Positions 51,760-63,797 of a stretch of 64,000 nt of DNA are shown in pieces (the stretch's first letter is position 1; every line of letters begins with the position of its first letter). The stretch is from Allolobophora icterica (Eukaryota > Annelida > Clitellata > Crassiclitellata > Lumbricidae), in contig OY744608.1 in NCBI GenBank assembly GCA_963556255.1, positions 33,725,654-33,789,653 of the forward strand. The letters run 5' to 3'. A program made the position numbers and the translations under genes. Below the pieces are notes generated by a model. It was not told the DNA's origin. It did no database searches and was given only the letters and a program-made list of their open reading frames with translations.

Positions 51760-52130
51760 TTGACGAAGTCTTCTGAACTATCGAAAGGCTTTGCGTCATC
51801 GAAGGCTGTTATGCTGGAACGGATTCACGGCTTCTTAACAAATCGTAACATGAGAGAATGATAAATGAACAAGTAGCAGACCGGGCAGGCGTTCTAAGCG
51901 GAGTTCCACTAGGAGCAATGTTGGGGCAACTGTTATTTTTTTTATCTGTGTTAATGAGATACCGGACATGAGACAGTTCAGTGAAGATGTCTGATGATGA
52001 CACAAAACTAAATAGGGCCTACAAAGCGAGGAAGACGAACATGTTTTGCAGTATGATCTATAGAGAAGTGGAAGTGGAATAGGCAGACTGGTAAGTGTGG
52101 TAGGAGACGGAGAGTTTATCATTGCGTTAC
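51760..52130 (+). mobile_element. LINE reverse-transcriptase fragment
   Basis: Across frames encodes ERIHGFLTNRNMRE, then a GVPLGAMLGQLLFFICVNEI-like segment and DDDTKLNR, the GVPQGSVLGPLLF to DDTKL core of a Jockey/CR1-type RT. Frameshifted. Confidence 0.7.
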
Positions 52131-52217
52131 ATTGACCGACCCATGTCATTGACTAAATAAAAGCCGAGATAAAGATTCGGTCTACGCTAAACTTTTAACG
52201 AACAGAAACCCTATTGG

Positions 52218-52364
52218 CAGAGGTTAAAGTGGAGTGGGAACGGTGGGAACGGCGTTCCCACTGCTCTCGAATTTCTTTGCTTGCGTTCCCACTGATCACG
52301 CATGCGCTCCAATGAAACTCTTCTTTGGCGTTCCCACTACTCACCCAAACCACTTTATCCACTG
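52218..52364. mobile_element. hAT-like MITE, 147 bp, 8-bp target duplication
   Basis: Starts CAGAGGTTAAAGTGG and ends CCACTTTATCCACTG. CCTATTGG flanks both sides (52210-52217 and 52365-52372). The interior repeats GTTCCCACTG and its inverse. Confidence 0.93.
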
Positions 52365-52372
52365 CCTATTGG

Positions 52373-53847
52373 GTATTCACCGCGGTCGTTGTTAGCACTC
52401 CGTGCATCTTATGAAACACGTGTCACAGCGATCAAGGAAACAGTGAAGCCTTCATTACCCATGGGGGATCAGTGCGTGCTTTGAGCTGACGAAAGAATGG
52501 AAGAGGGCCACGTTCAGTTTATATGGATTAACACAGCTACGACAGAAATACGGCAGAGCTAGTTGGACAAGCTCTTTATGGGTAAACTATTTGGACAAAA
52601 CGCCATCAAGGTTTTTGAATGTCAACCATCTCTTGTTCCCCAAATCCGCCACTTATAATAGCGGTTGACCATGGCTTATTGTTCATCGCCTAAGCACTTT
52701 ATAGACTTTGACCGGTGAATTGCTGGGATGGAAGCCATCGTTTCTGCATGAACGGACACCGATAATCACCGATTATTGTGATCTTGGGCTGCTGTCTATT
52801 TCGGGGTTACATCCTTTGGCCGATGCGCTTTGATCCCAATTGCATCTTATCGGTGATGACGTCCAGCTGTACATTGTCTTTCGATTCATTCATTTGCCTG
52901 TCTTTTGTCAGTGCTGACCTCTGTGACGGAGAAGGTCATGTCTGGATGTCGTCAAATCAACTGCAGCTGTTCAACCAGGTCAATACACAGCATCTTTGAC
53001 ACAGATTTCGATAAGCACTGGCTACAGTCGATCGTAAAGTGTTCATTCCGTCATTCTAGGACCGAACTCAATTCAGCAGTTAGTTTGTGACTCATCAACG
53101 AATATCGAATAAAATTGCAGTTGTGAATATTCTCAGTGTGCAAAATACGAATAAAATATTCAACTCCATATGGATCAAAATCATCAAAGTCTTTAGTCTT
53201 TTTTCTACAATTCTCACACTGCGTATACCTAGATCAGCGCCGTAACGATTCTTAATCATTAGGCCTAATAATTCTTTAGTTGGTAGGCCTTTAGATTACT
53301 ACATTTCCATCCAGCACTTTTGAGGACCTGCAAACGTTCAGAATCTATCATCTTCGGTGCATCCTCAATTGCTTTGCTCGACCAATCTGCCGAATCTTTC
53401 TCGTACATCATATATCATATATTATACGAGATACTGGCCACACTAGTTTCTCGTGGAGGTAGAAACAAATAGGTCTACCTATTGAGCTAGGCTACTCTCA
53501 CTGGTAGGCTTCGTCTCTGGCAATTAGGCGATTGCTTGTGTCGGTTTGAGCCAGTTGCGAAATAATTTGCTGCGCTAGGTCGTCTGTGGCCAGCTCCTGG
53601 TCTTTTGCTTTCATACATCCACTTCCGTATGTTTACACAGCCTTTTGACACAATCTACTCCCAATCTACGTATTATTTCACCAGACTCAATACAATTAAC
53701 ATTCTCTTCTAATTTTAACCTAGATCCTTCATGGAAACGATAACAGAAATAAACGATACCCGAGATATCATTCCAACACGATACCCGAGGTAGCCTACTA
53801 TCCCTTATATTAAATCTTAATCATATGTCTACTTCTGCCGAGTCGGC
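52373..53847. other. Intergenic, nothing recognised
   Basis: Short frames only; no domain, RNA gene or repeat match. Confidence 0.4.
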
Positions 53848-53927
53848 AACCCCAACAATAGCCTACCTATTCTATTGACTGGCGTCAACCCCAACAAAAT
53901 CCTACCAATTCTATTGACTGGCGTCAG
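53848..53927. repeat. Tandem duplication of about 41 bp
   Basis: Two copies of CAACCCCAACAAWAKCCTAC then TTCTATTGACTGGCGTC in a row, followed by a (GAT)n tract at 53947-53981. Confidence 0.85.
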
Positions 53928-53945
53928 AAACTGATGATGTCTTAG

Positions 53946-53983
<38 letters not shown>

Positions 53984-54084
53984 TGTGCTGATGATTATGA
54001 TGATTATATGGCAATGACGACGATTGCAACTACGACGACGACAATTATGATTATTTTTACTAGTGTTGCTGTCATTATTATTGC

Positions 54085-54115
<31 letters not shown>

Positions 54116-54154
54116 ATTGTAAATTTAGTCTACTTATCCTCTTTCCAATGTCCC

Positions 54155-54322
54155 CAGGGGCGTCTACACCATAGCAACCTTGGAGCAAATGTTCCATCCA
54201 AGAAATAGGGGGAGATCTATCAGTGTATGTGCCATCATTTTAGGGGAAGGAAGGGGAAGAAGAAAAACAGTGGGGAAAGGGGAAGTTGCAGCAATGACTT
54301 TGGGGGGGGATAGGCGCCCCTG
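54155..54322. mobile_element. hAT-like MITE, 168 bp (family CAGGGGCGTCTA, copy 2)
   Basis: Starts CAGGGGCGTCTACACC and ends ATAGGCGCCCCTG. AATGTCCC flanks both sides (54147-54154 and 54323-54330). The interior matches 38199-38367. Confidence 0.95.
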
Positions 54323-54837
54323 AATGTCCCTATTGGACTGCCTTCTTTCCGACGATCGCTCTATTAATTTTCCAGATTGGTTTAGTTTTATTGTCCGGTT
54401 CTGGAGAATACCCCGTTCGACTAAACCATCCATTAATTTACGACCTCTTCCAAGACACAGTCATACGCTGCCCTCAGGATGTGGGCCTACATGCCTGACT
54501 GCCTGTCTAACCCAGTGCGTGGTTGCCCGATGCGAGCGACGTAACCTCTGAGCTCAGAGTCTGATTGAGAATCCATTTCCGGTCAGTGGCATGTTTGGGT
54601 CAGACCGATTAGGACAGCCAGAGAGGCTGAGTTCTGGCCAACGTTCCGTGAAGAAAAGCATATAATCTACGGATGACTGAAATGCATTCAGATCGATCGG
54701 CGAATTGAATAAAATCCAAAATCCTTGTTCTACTGCAAATACATTGATTACGATTGACGTGAATGTCGATGCAGGTTGCACAATAGTGATCGCTCGATTC
54801 GGATCTTTCAATTCCGGTTGAATGACCTGTCTGTCTA

Positions 54838-54838
54838 T

Positions 54839-54871
<33 letters not shown>

Positions 54872-55089
54872 TGCCTGCCTGCCTGTCTATCTGTCTGTCT
54901 GTCTGTCTATCTGTCGCTCTGCCTGTCTGTCTGTCTGTTTGTATGTATGTATGTATGTATGTATGTATGTATGTATGTATGTATGTATGTATGTATGTAT
55001 GTATGTATGTATGTATGTATGTATGTATGTATGTATGTATGTATGTGTGTATGTATGTATGTATGTATGTATGTATGTATGTATGTATG
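54838..55089. repeat. (CTGC/CTGT)n followed by (TATG)n microsatellite
   Basis: Tetranucleotide tract that changes from CTGCC to CTGTC units and then to about 150 bp of TATG. Frames through it are artefacts. Confidence 0.96.
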
Positions 55090-55099
55090 ATGAGTCTCT

Positions 55100-56460
55100 C
55101 TAGAAGAGAAGATATATAAATATGTTATTACAGTTACAAATGTAAATAAGCTTTCATGTACTTTTATGTGTGTATGTGTGTAGGTATGTATTTATTTATT
55201 ATGTCTCTATTAAGTATGTGTGTATAAGTATTAAGTATGCATATGTATTAAGTATGCATATGTATTAAGTATATATATATGCTTTGCGTGTGTTTATATA
55301 CTTCGACAAAACAGAGACAAAGTATCACAGATAAACATGAGACGACAAACAGATAAACGGACAGAGTGTAGCAGAGGCAGACTACGAGGGAATTTGAAAG
55401 GGGTCAACACCGATGAGGGAAAGACAGATTCGACCCTGAGAAACTCGAAAACAGACTTAGCTAAAGGCATCTGCTGGTCTTTAAGAAAAGCTTTCGCCTT
55501 TTACTCATAGAAGGAAATTTGTAAGGTTCACACTGCGGGTACGATTTACACTGCAGTTGCAGTTTGGTTAAGATATGATTTTCCTTCTTTTGTTTGATTT
55601 TTTATTTTCTCACTGAGATCTTTTGTTTTTCTCCTCGATTAATGTATTTAAATGTACTCTTCTATCCTGCTGCATCCTACTTCGCTACAGTTTATTCTAT
55701 TACCTGTCTTTCTATCTCTTAACTTCCAAATGCTCACCTACCCTTCCTGGCTTTCGCCATGGTATTTACTTCATCGTCCGTCATTCTTACTACACTTGGT
55801 AATTAGGTGTGCCCCTACTAGTAACCGGTTAAGTTGTGAAATGTCTTTCCTTTTATCATTACTGTTGTTTTCTTTTGTTCATCTTGATTGGTTGCAAGGA
55901 ATAAATTTGATTTGATTTGATTTGATCATAATGACATGTATCGACAGCCGAACGAAACGAAATTATAACCAGCTAAAAATGACAAAATGTCGTTTGTCGA
56001 TTGCAAAAGCGTCTGTTGACCTATCTATCTACAGACCGATCTCTTATTCTATACTTTTACCAAAGTTCAGTCTCAATGTAGGCCTATTGTGAGATCAACG
56101 TTGAAAAGTAATATTGGCCAGTGGAGGTTATACTGAGATCAGCGTTGAATGGTAATATTTGCTAATAGAGTTTATAGTTTATATCGCAATGTCTCATGAT
56201 AGAACAGCTGGAAATCGTTGTCTTTATCTTAACGCCTCATTTCAATCTGAATCTACTGATTAGAAAAGAAAGGAAACGAGAGGTCGATCAATGACTTCCG
56301 TTTTCGCCTTTTCATTTCCGGTAACAGTCTCACCCTTCTTTCTCTCTTTCACTATTCTTGGACGTTTGTGTATCCACTCCATTCGTCAATCCTTTTTTGT
56401 TTTTCTTTCCCTCTCCCTTTCACTCTTACACTCTCTTTCCATCCCTTCCTTCCTCCGTCT
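55100..56460. other. Intergenic with a possible LINE tail
   Basis: A (TTTGA)n tail at 55903-55925 follows AAGGAATAAATTTGATTTGA, a CR1-type end. The preceding 250 bases read as a Leu/Phe-rich frame without recognised motif. Otherwise nothing. Confidence 0.4.
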
Positions 56461-56541
56461 CTCCCTCCCTCTGTCTTTCTCTCTGTCTGTCAATCTGTCC
56501 CTATCTGTCTGTTTGTCTGTACGTCTGTCTGTCTGTCTGTA

Positions 56542-56588
<47 letters not shown>

Positions 56589-56590
56589 GT
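56461..56590. repeat. (TGTC)n microsatellite
   Basis: Tetranucleotide TGTC tract with CTCTC-rich flanks. Confidence 0.95.
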
Positions 56591-57350
56591 TCCTCTCTCA
56601 CTATCGACAAAGTGAATGGCTGTTTCCTCAGTCACTTGTGCAAATACACACTAAAACTTCCCGCACTTAATAAAGACTTGGAAATCACCTCTTTCGATTG
56701 CTGCCATGGGCAGATAACAAAAGCAAAAGTTGTTTATAATAAATATATTTATATATATATATAATAGAGGTTAGTATATTAATATACCGGTACTTATATA
56801 CAGACACGTATAGTCAGACGTGCATTGTACATAGGCCTATGTGCATGATGTACAACCAACTTGTATCAACTACCACCAACCAATCGCCCTATATTGCTCC
56901 TTGTTCCGCCCAGTAGTCACGAAACCCATACACGAAAGAATGTACACAGCAATATTTTATGCATCGATTATCGCCTATAGCATACTTCTGAATACATGTG
57001 TAAATCCTATAAAATCATATTATATATATATATATATATATATAACACAGCTTTATAGACGCTTTATCGCTGTACGGCGAATAAGGGTTGGGTGAGGGTT
57101 GTGACTCGTCAATCGCTGAAACGTTCATTCCATTCAACGACCGTCATTTCATCTGAATTCCTGAAATCATTTCTGGAAGAAATCAGTCGGTCATTGTTGT
57201 TGTTGCTGCTGCTGCTGTTGATGTTATGAAGGCGGCAAAAATAGAATTTTTTCAATTATTTTATATATATTTCTAGATGTGCTGGTTCGCCTGTATGCTG
57301 TTGGAGGACGTGGACTGTAGTATAACGAACTCCACTTTTCTGACCAATGC
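56591..57350. other. Intergenic with short (TA)n tracts
   Basis: TA dinucleotide at 56748-56763 and 57020-57044; no gene seen. Confidence 0.4.
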
Positions 57351-57358
57351 CTCACGGG

Positions 57359-57648
57359 CATAGGCGTAGCTACATTGAGGCAAGAAGAGGCATGTGCCTC
57401 CTCTTGGTTTTTAGATTTAAAAATTGTCCGTAGGTTATAGCCCTGCATCGTCAAGTACACCCGATTAGAGGTGGATGTTGCCTCCTCTTGAACGGAAGAA
57501 ATCTCCCAAAAAGTCATCAAATGTTTTGGTGGAGAATTCCCCCAAAAGGTCATCAAATTTTCTGTAGAAGAAATTCCAAAAAAAGTCATCAAATTTTTTG
57601 ACAAGCAGTAGTTGCCTCCTCTTGAATTGAAGTCTGGCTACGCTCCTG
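57359..57648. mobile_element. hAT-like element, 290 bp, 8-bp target duplication
   Basis: Starts CATAGGCGTAGCTACATT and ends TCTGGCTACGCTCCTG. CTCACGGG flanks both sides (57351-57358 and 57649-57656). The interior has three CCAAAAAGTCATCAAAT-type units, a block also seen in the 22157/41006 family. Confidence 0.93.
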
Positions 57649-57656
57649 CTCACGGG

Positions 57657-58630
57657 TCGAGAAAGCAGATTGGGATTGACGCACCAATGTGATGCTGATG
57701 TCTGTCGCGTTCAAGGGAACGCAGCAACCCATGGCCAGTGGTGTCCTCCTTGGTAGTTCGCAACTTCTCATCGATATCCAGAGTACCTGTTTTGGTATCC
57801 GCCTGGGAAATTTTACATGCTGGATGTAGCCTACAAGACATCAAGACTAACTTTTTAAATCAATCAAGTTTGTACACGTCACATTAAAGATATGCTCTAT
57901 TATAATGAATCTGACAAAGAGCACACGTTCAATATAAAATATGCTACAAGAATTGACTGAAGGTTGACCAAAGAGATATGAATGTCCATAGCCATGGAAA
58001 TAGAGGCTTCTGTTGACAGAACAGCAAAGGATCTCACCACTCAAAAGGCACTTAACATTTATCGTTCCTCCAGCTCAAATGAGATGGGCGACATATTCAC
58101 TGGACGCTGGATTATATCCTCTTCAAGACAACCAACTCTACTGTCTTGTACTTAAAGCAGGAGAGTTTCTCTGCCTAGCAAGTTTGGATGCAGATATCGC
58201 CAGAGAATTTTGAACTACTTGTATTTATGTAAATGGCGTTTAGCAATGCTAATTAAAAGTGAGTTGCAGTAGTCAAGATGGCAAGAAACCCGAGGAATTG
58301 CAAGCGAGTTTATTAATTCTAAGCGTGTAAGGTCTGGATCTACGAATGTCCAGAATGTGAGTGATTTGATTTATATACGGTTTTATTATGGTCGGAGGAG
58401 GACTTGGTGCAATATGCGCGTGTGCATTTGGAATGAACAGACATAGGTCAATCAAATTTGTGGAGTTGCTGCTTTATGCCGGACAAGGGATTCAGTCTTA
58501 TAAGGATTTAGAAGGCGTTTGTTGCTGGACATCCAAGAATGAACATCAGAAAGAGAAGCAAGTTATACTGGAGACCTATCGAATAAAAGAAACAGCTAGA
58601 AATCATTGACATACAAATAGGAGTATAGTC
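57657..58630. other. Intergenic, nothing recognised
   Basis: Only short frames on both strands; no domain or repeat match. Confidence 0.4.
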
Positions 58631-58634
58631 TAGA

Positions 58635-58925
58635 AAACGGTATCCTATCAAAGGGGCGAAAATCAAAAGGGCGAAATCAAAAGGGCGCAATCAAAAGGGC
58701 AAAAATCAATAAAGCGAATGATAAATAAAGCGCATGTTCAAAGGGCGAAAAGGATGTAGGGCGGGTTTACTATCAAAGGGGCGAAAATCAAAAGGGCGAA
58801 ATCAAAAGGGCGAAATCAAAAGGGCGGAAATCAATAAAGCGAATGATAAATAAGGCGCATGTTCAAAAGGGCAAAAAGCAAAAGGGCGCATGTTTAAAAG
58901 GGCGAATGTAAAAAGAGCGTGTTTA
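58635..58925. repeat. Array of a CAAAAGGGCG motif with a 135-bp higher-order duplication
   Basis: CTATCAAAGGGGCGAAAATC starts at 58635 and again at 58770. Within each unit, AATCAAAAGGGCGAAATC-type motifs repeat every 12-16 bases. The motif resembles the GTCAAAAGAGCG repeats at the ends of the 25715-26619 element. Confidence 0.85.
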
Positions 58926-59146
58926 TGAAGATAAGTGCAAAATGTAAGAAAGCGCACCTTTATATAGGAATTAGAGGCATAGACTCATTGGAAATGTACA
59001 AAGTATCGCATTGCGAAATGCTTGGCTTGATGCCATACTGAAGGCGATGTGTTGACAAAGTTGCCATGTGAGCATAACCATGTACCAAGTTTTACTGAGA
59101 TAAGTGCAAGAAGAGTACCGGGTAACTCTACGTGCGTACGTACGTA

Positions 59147-59245
59147 TTTACGTATGTATGTATGTATGTATGTATGTATGTATGTATGTATGTATGTATG
59201 TATGTATGTATGTATGTATGTATGTATGTATGTATGTATGTATGC
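59147..59245. repeat. (TATG)n microsatellite
   Basis: About 100 bp of pure TATG; associated reading frames are artefacts. Confidence 0.97.
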
Positions 59246-59573
59246 ATGTATGTATTTATGTATGTATTTACGTATGTATATATGCATGCCTGTATGTATG
59301 TGTTTTTGTATGTGTGATGCAACAAATGTCAATGCATTTGCGGCGTGTATGCATAATATAATGAGATTGGCCTCATTATGGCTACGTTAGGTGGTTTGAC
59401 TGGTGCATCTGACTATGTCGTGACTATCATATGATCTTTTGGTGGTTTTTGTGACACATATGGCCAATGTGAAACTCTCGTCTATAATAGCCGTTATAAC
59501 CATAATAAGGATATTCATGTTCTAATAATTATGGTGTTGCCTTCACGGCACATCCATGTGACAATCCGCCCAC

Positions 59574-59829
59574 CAGTGGCGGCGATCTTGTTTGAGAGGT
59601 GGGGGGGGGGGGCATTTGGGAACTGATCTGGTCAAAAAAGAGTTTTGAACTGATGTGGTCAAAAAAGAGGTATACATTTTATAACCTCAGTACGACAAAA
59701 TTTTATGACTTTTTTGGTGTTTCTTCAAAATTTGGGAGTCCGATGTATGGCGTGTCCCCCCCCCCCACTGTTAAAGGTGGGGGGGTCTTGTCCCCCTCGA
59801 CCCCCCCCCCCCCGGGATCGCCGCCCATG
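59574..59829. mobile_element. hAT-like MITE of the GGCGGCGATC family, 256 bp
   Basis: Starts CAGTGGCGGCGATCTTG and ends GGGATCGCCGCCCATG. CCGCCCAC flanks both sides (59566-59573 and 59830-59837). Shares AAATTTGGGAG and GTATGGCGTGTCCCCC blocks with 22157. Confidence 0.93.
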
Positions 59830-59837
59830 CCGCCCAC

Positions 59838-60551
59838 ACCCCATCTAAATCGGGGAGAGCAAGCAATGGGCTTCTCGCCAACGAACGAATTGTCTGAATT
59901 TGTCGGGCGACTTGGGAATGTTTACCCCTCCTCCTTTTCAAAAGTAAAGTTCTCCAAATCTGGATTGAGAAGTTGAGGACGACTCTTTGTGTTAATTTCT
60001 ACCTACAACAAAACACAACATCTGTTGCCAAGAATATATCGTAGACGTCGTCTTATATATCGAGCACTACACTTCGAAAATAGAAACCTTGCAGCATCGG
60101 CTGCCAATAAACTCACCATACTTAGAATATTTTACCATCGTCAAGCGAGTATCAAAAGCTCTCTTAGTATCGTGATTTTGAACAATTGAGAGTTTCAACA
60201 AGTAGACAGAAACGAGTATGAACGTCACCCAATAACATTTGTCAGATGAGAAATTACATGTTAGCAAAATTATATTTAGCTGCAATTGAACACATATATC
60301 CGGTTATGTCGAAGGCTTGTCCCTGCGTGGTGTATGTATAATATAATGAGATCGTGGTCAGAAACATGCGCTGTGCCTATGCAATGTATACATTTACATA
60401 AACACATATTAGAACATTTACTATAGGCTTAAGTTTAATCATCATATACCAATATAATTATGATTAGAGCTGTATGCTGGGCTCTAGGCCGCTGGTTCGA
60501 CACAGAGAAGGAAGTTCAGTTTTCGATTTCGGAATCATCAGAGATGATCTT
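59838..60551. other. Upstream region of the Ig receptor, no clear promoter
   Basis: Non-coding; I see no confident TATA box or other core element. A 5' UTR intron cannot be excluded. Confidence 0.35.
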
Positions 60552-62063
60552 ATGGCTTCGAAACGTCGTTTCACGGTTCTTGTGACCTTCGTTTTACTTT
60601 CGCAGATTTCGTTTTCCTCTCAACAGATTACGAGCGTGGATAGCCACCTGGTGGCAGTTCGTGGATCTAAGGTGATACTACGATGTGTCCATTCTCTGAC
60701 TACAAATGCCGTCTACTGGATACACAGGCGCCCAGGAGAACTAAGAGTGCACGTCGTGTCAGAAGGAAGGGCAGAGGCAGGTGAGGTCCAGTACATCATC
60801 GAAAGCGTCAACTTCAATCATAGCGGAAATTACAAATGTCAGGATCAGAACGGCCACGCTTCCACTGAACTCACAGTAGTGAGCGACAATTCGAGCTGTA
60901 GACATGAACCAGTCTCACCAGAGGTCGCAGAACAGGAAGTAGTTACCTTCACCTGCCGACTGAGCTATTCCGGTAATTCAGCTCCGTACCTTCGATGGAC
61001 AGACTCAGATAGAAATCCCAAAGAGGATTCTGCTGTACGACGATCCCTGGAAATAGAGTCCAGAATCAACGTAACGATCGGTAGATTCGACGTGAGACCC
61101 TATCTCGTTTCGGTTTGTCCTACTGACACTGGAACGAAGTGTCTGCCCCTCTGGCAGTCGCCTTCATTACGAATTTTCGTTTCGGTAGTCAACGTAACCA
61201 TTGCCATGGTAACTCTGAACACAGACGGTGGTAGGATGGCGTTGAACTGCTCGGCCGTTGGGTGTCCTACTCCATCGTATATCTGGGAAGATGCGGCAGG
61301 CAAAATAACACAGGGGTCCATAGTTCTTCTGTCCGATTCGCTTCAGGGTCCCCACACCTACAAGTGCATCGCCTGGAACACTTTCAGAAGTCGGAATTAC
61401 ACAGCGGAATCCAGTATAGATATCTACATCCCAGAACGCACTTCATCTTCCTCCACTGAACCAACTGCTGCAAATCCGTTCATGGCGAATATTTCCGATG
61501 CTGGTGCTTTTCCTATGACAGCAACAGCACTAGCATCGGAGGTGTTCGTCATTGACGGATTCCTGGTCCGAGTCATCGGAGCTGGTCTGCTGATTTTAGT
61601 GGCGATCGTCGCTTTCGCATGCGTTTGTATCGCCGCCATTTTGTTCTCACGACGTAGACGCCGCCGCCAGAGGGAGCCAGGTCGTCGCTCTGATTCTGAT
61701 TCGAATGACGAATCAACGAGAAAATCTGTGGTTGAGGTGTCCCAAAACGAGACAGTCCTGCACATATCACTGGCCACAGAAAGTGATCGAAGTCTTCAAA
61801 ATCCAACCTCCGATGTCTACGAGGTAATTAACGACAATGATTACGAAAAATACTCCAATTTTATAGGAACCACTCCTGCTGCGAACGAAGGAAGACGGTA
61901 TTTGCCACTCAACTGTGTCGCATCGATCGAATATGAAGGTGAAATTCAAATGCCAAGCGAATATATGACAACGCTTGCTGTTACAGAACTGAAAACCGCG
62001 AGACAGACTGCGTCCTCTGAACCTATCATACAAGATCACCATTACTTACAAGTATTGCCTTGA
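60552..62063 (+). CDS. Single-pass Ig-domain receptor with tyrosine-containing tail
   Basis: From ATG 60552 the product is 503 residues. An in-frame ATG at 60474 adds 26 residues before the signal peptide, so 60552 is preferred (MASKRRFTVLVTFVLLSQIS). Three Ig domains follow: Cys45/Trp56/Cys96, Cys135/Trp149/Cys189 and Cys233/Trp245/Cys272, with several N-glycosylation sites (NHS, NVT, NYT). A membrane helix (about 340-365, GAGLLILVAIVAFACVCIAA) and an Arg-rich stop-transfer come next. The tail has seven tyrosines, including YEVI, YSN (Grb2-type), YLPL and YLQV, but no exact ITIM or paired ITAM. A surface adhesion or immune-type receptor is inferred. The whole coding region is free of introns, which is unusual for Ig receptors. 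No family member recognised. Confidence 0.85.
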   Translation: MASKRRFTVLVTFVLLSQISFSSQQITSVDSHLVAVRGSKVILRCVHSLTTNAVYWIHRRPGELRVHVVSEGRAEAGEVQYIIESVNFNHSGNYKCQDQNGHASTELTVVSDNSSCRHEPVSPEVAEQEVVTFTCRLSYSGNSAPYLRWTDSDRNPKEDSAVRRSLEIESRINVTIGRFDVRPYLVSVCPTDTGTKCLPLWQSPSLRIFVSVVNVTIAMVTLNTDGGRMALNCSAVGCPTPSYIWEDAAGKITQGSIVLLSDSLQGPHTYKCIAWNTFRSRNYTAESSIDIYIPERTSSSSTEPTAANPFMANISDAGAFPMTATALASEVFVIDGFLVRVIGAGLLILVAIVAFACVCIAAILFSRRRRRRQREPGRRSDSDSNDESTRKSVVEVSQNETVLHISLATESDRSLQNPTSDVYEVINDNDYEKYSNFIGTTPAANEGRRYLPLNCVASIEYEGEIQMPSEYMTTLAVTELKTARQTASSEPIIQDHHYLQVLP

Positions 62064-62808
62064 AAAACGGAGCCAAACATACTGCATCGTCTAGAATCTA
62101 GACAACGTATGATGAAAATCTCGCATTATTATGCAGGCCTATCATCTGGACCGAAAGAATCTTGCAGAGCCAACGTTGGTTGCCTTCGGCACAATCTAAC
62201 ATGGTCCGCTTTGCACAACTGCTCTGAATATCGAATTAAAGGTAGGTCGTAAATTGCAACGGTCCCTCTAGAGAAGCACGTATGTCATAATATGCCAGCC
62301 GACGACTCCCGAGGCTGCGCGTGTGACCGAGACCGACGTGACTATCCCGGTTTCACACTGAGACGTGTTTAGGTCATACATCAAGTGGAGACGGTCGCAG
62401 CTTTACTCAAACAGCCCATCCATCGACGATAACCTTTCGGAATGGTCCATCCAAAGACCAAGCAGTTTGTCCCTGAGTAATAAGAGACGCTGGAATCAGA
62501 TTCGCGGAGATCAATTGCTGCCAAGCGGAAGAAAAATGTAGAACATTCAGGATTAAGAGAATAGTTGTAAGCATAGTCGAGAAGAAAATTTGCATACAAT
62601 AACTTCAGCGACTAATTAATTGCCGTGGACTATGTAAGAGTCAAACCTCAGGTGACTAAATAGGCTTTTGCGCCGTTGATAATTTCAATGAAAATTTTGT
62701 AATGTGCCTTGTTTTTTAATCAAATTATCAAAAATGAAACTAATTTATTACTATCTGTAAATGCAGATAGATCGTAACATCGATTTTAAGTCAAATGTTT
62801 ACACGTCA
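62064..62808. other. 3' flank of the Ig receptor
   Basis: Presumed 3' UTR and beyond. No canonical AATAAA soon after the stop; ATTAAA near 62234 is a weak alternative. Confidence 0.35.
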
Positions 62809-62816
62809 CTGACGGA

Positions 62817-62965
62817 CAGGGGCGTCTATGCCCCCTAAGTCCTTGGAGCAACTTCTCCTCCTTCCCCTCCTCTTCCTCCCTCTTCCTTCTCCCCACCCGA
62901 TAATGATGGCACATACACTTACAGATCTCCCCCCACATTAGGTTTCCATGGTTTAGACGCCTCTG
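62817..62965. mobile_element. hAT-like MITE, 149 bp (family CAGGGGCGTCTA, copy 3, inverted interior)
   Basis: Starts CAGGGGCGTCTATGCC and ends TTAGACGCCTCTG. Flanks CTGACGGA and GTGACGGA (62809-62816, 62966-62973) match at 7 of 8. The interior is the reverse complement of the other two copies (AATGATGGCACATACAC). Confidence 0.92.
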
Positions 62966-62973
62966 GTGACGGA

Positions 62974-63394
62974 GCCAGAAATTCACAAAATTCGTGACAA
63001 GAAAGGATGACCACGGTACCCAATTTCGTCAAACGACCTTTAACCTTCGTTTACTCTCCATGACTTCTATAGCGCCGTTATTATAGTTCCAAAGATATCA
63101 GTCGATGGTCATTTCCTTGATTTCCTGGGCCAGGAATCCGTCAATGCTTTATGATAAATTTTCTAGGAATTTTACGGATTTCATGCTGTTTCAACTCTTA
63201 GGATAAATTTCTTAGTATTGTTTCATGGGTTTTCAGTAGGCAACCTCCGCTCAGATTATTATGAGCCAAATTAATAATGGGGCCCTTAGAATCTCAAATG
63301 GATCCATGGTCGGACTGCCCCATGCTGGATCCTCATTTGATTCATTTATCGCTGTTACGTCACACCCAACACACGCACACATACACACACATGT
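62974..63394. other. Intergenic, nothing recognised
   Basis: No gene or repeat match; a CA-rich tract precedes a TA microsatellite. Confidence 0.4.
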
Positions 63395-63431
63395 GTATAT
63401 ATATATATATATTATATATATATATATTATA
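63395..63431. repeat. (TA)n microsatellite
   Basis: TA dinucleotide with short interruptions. Confidence 0.9.
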
Positions 63432-63611
63432 TTCTGCACTTTTGTGAGTTGCTTAAAAGGCGCTATAACAAGTGTCTTGATACATAGACCTACATATTAT
63501 AGGGCCTACGTATTATGAATTTTCTTGATACATACATATTATCAATCAGAGGTCCAACCTTTTTCAACCGCGACACCCTTCGTAAGAATCAGTCACCGGA
63601 CGGCACATTGC

Positions 63612-63615
<4 letters not shown>

Positions 63616-63670
<55 letters not shown>
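63616..63670. repeat. (TA)n microsatellite
   Basis: About 55 bp of nearly pure TA. Confidence 0.92.
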
Positions 63671-63797
63671 GTATATGTCAATTTCGTGTAGGCCTGTACA
63701 CTTAGGCCTATTCGTTTTTATTTAGATAAAGTAACGTTTATTTATCCACTTAGCTACAATGTTTTGTGTCTATAGACTGTGTACTAACAGTGAAGGG

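Noticed and set aside
58635..58925. A CRISPR array
   Set aside because: Motif spacing is irregular and short, there are no unique spacers of constant length, and the genome is eukaryotic.
63553..63612. Another hAT end (AACCTTTTTCAACCGCGACA)
   Set aside because: It resembles a TTC-rich hAT terminus but no partner end or target duplication was found.
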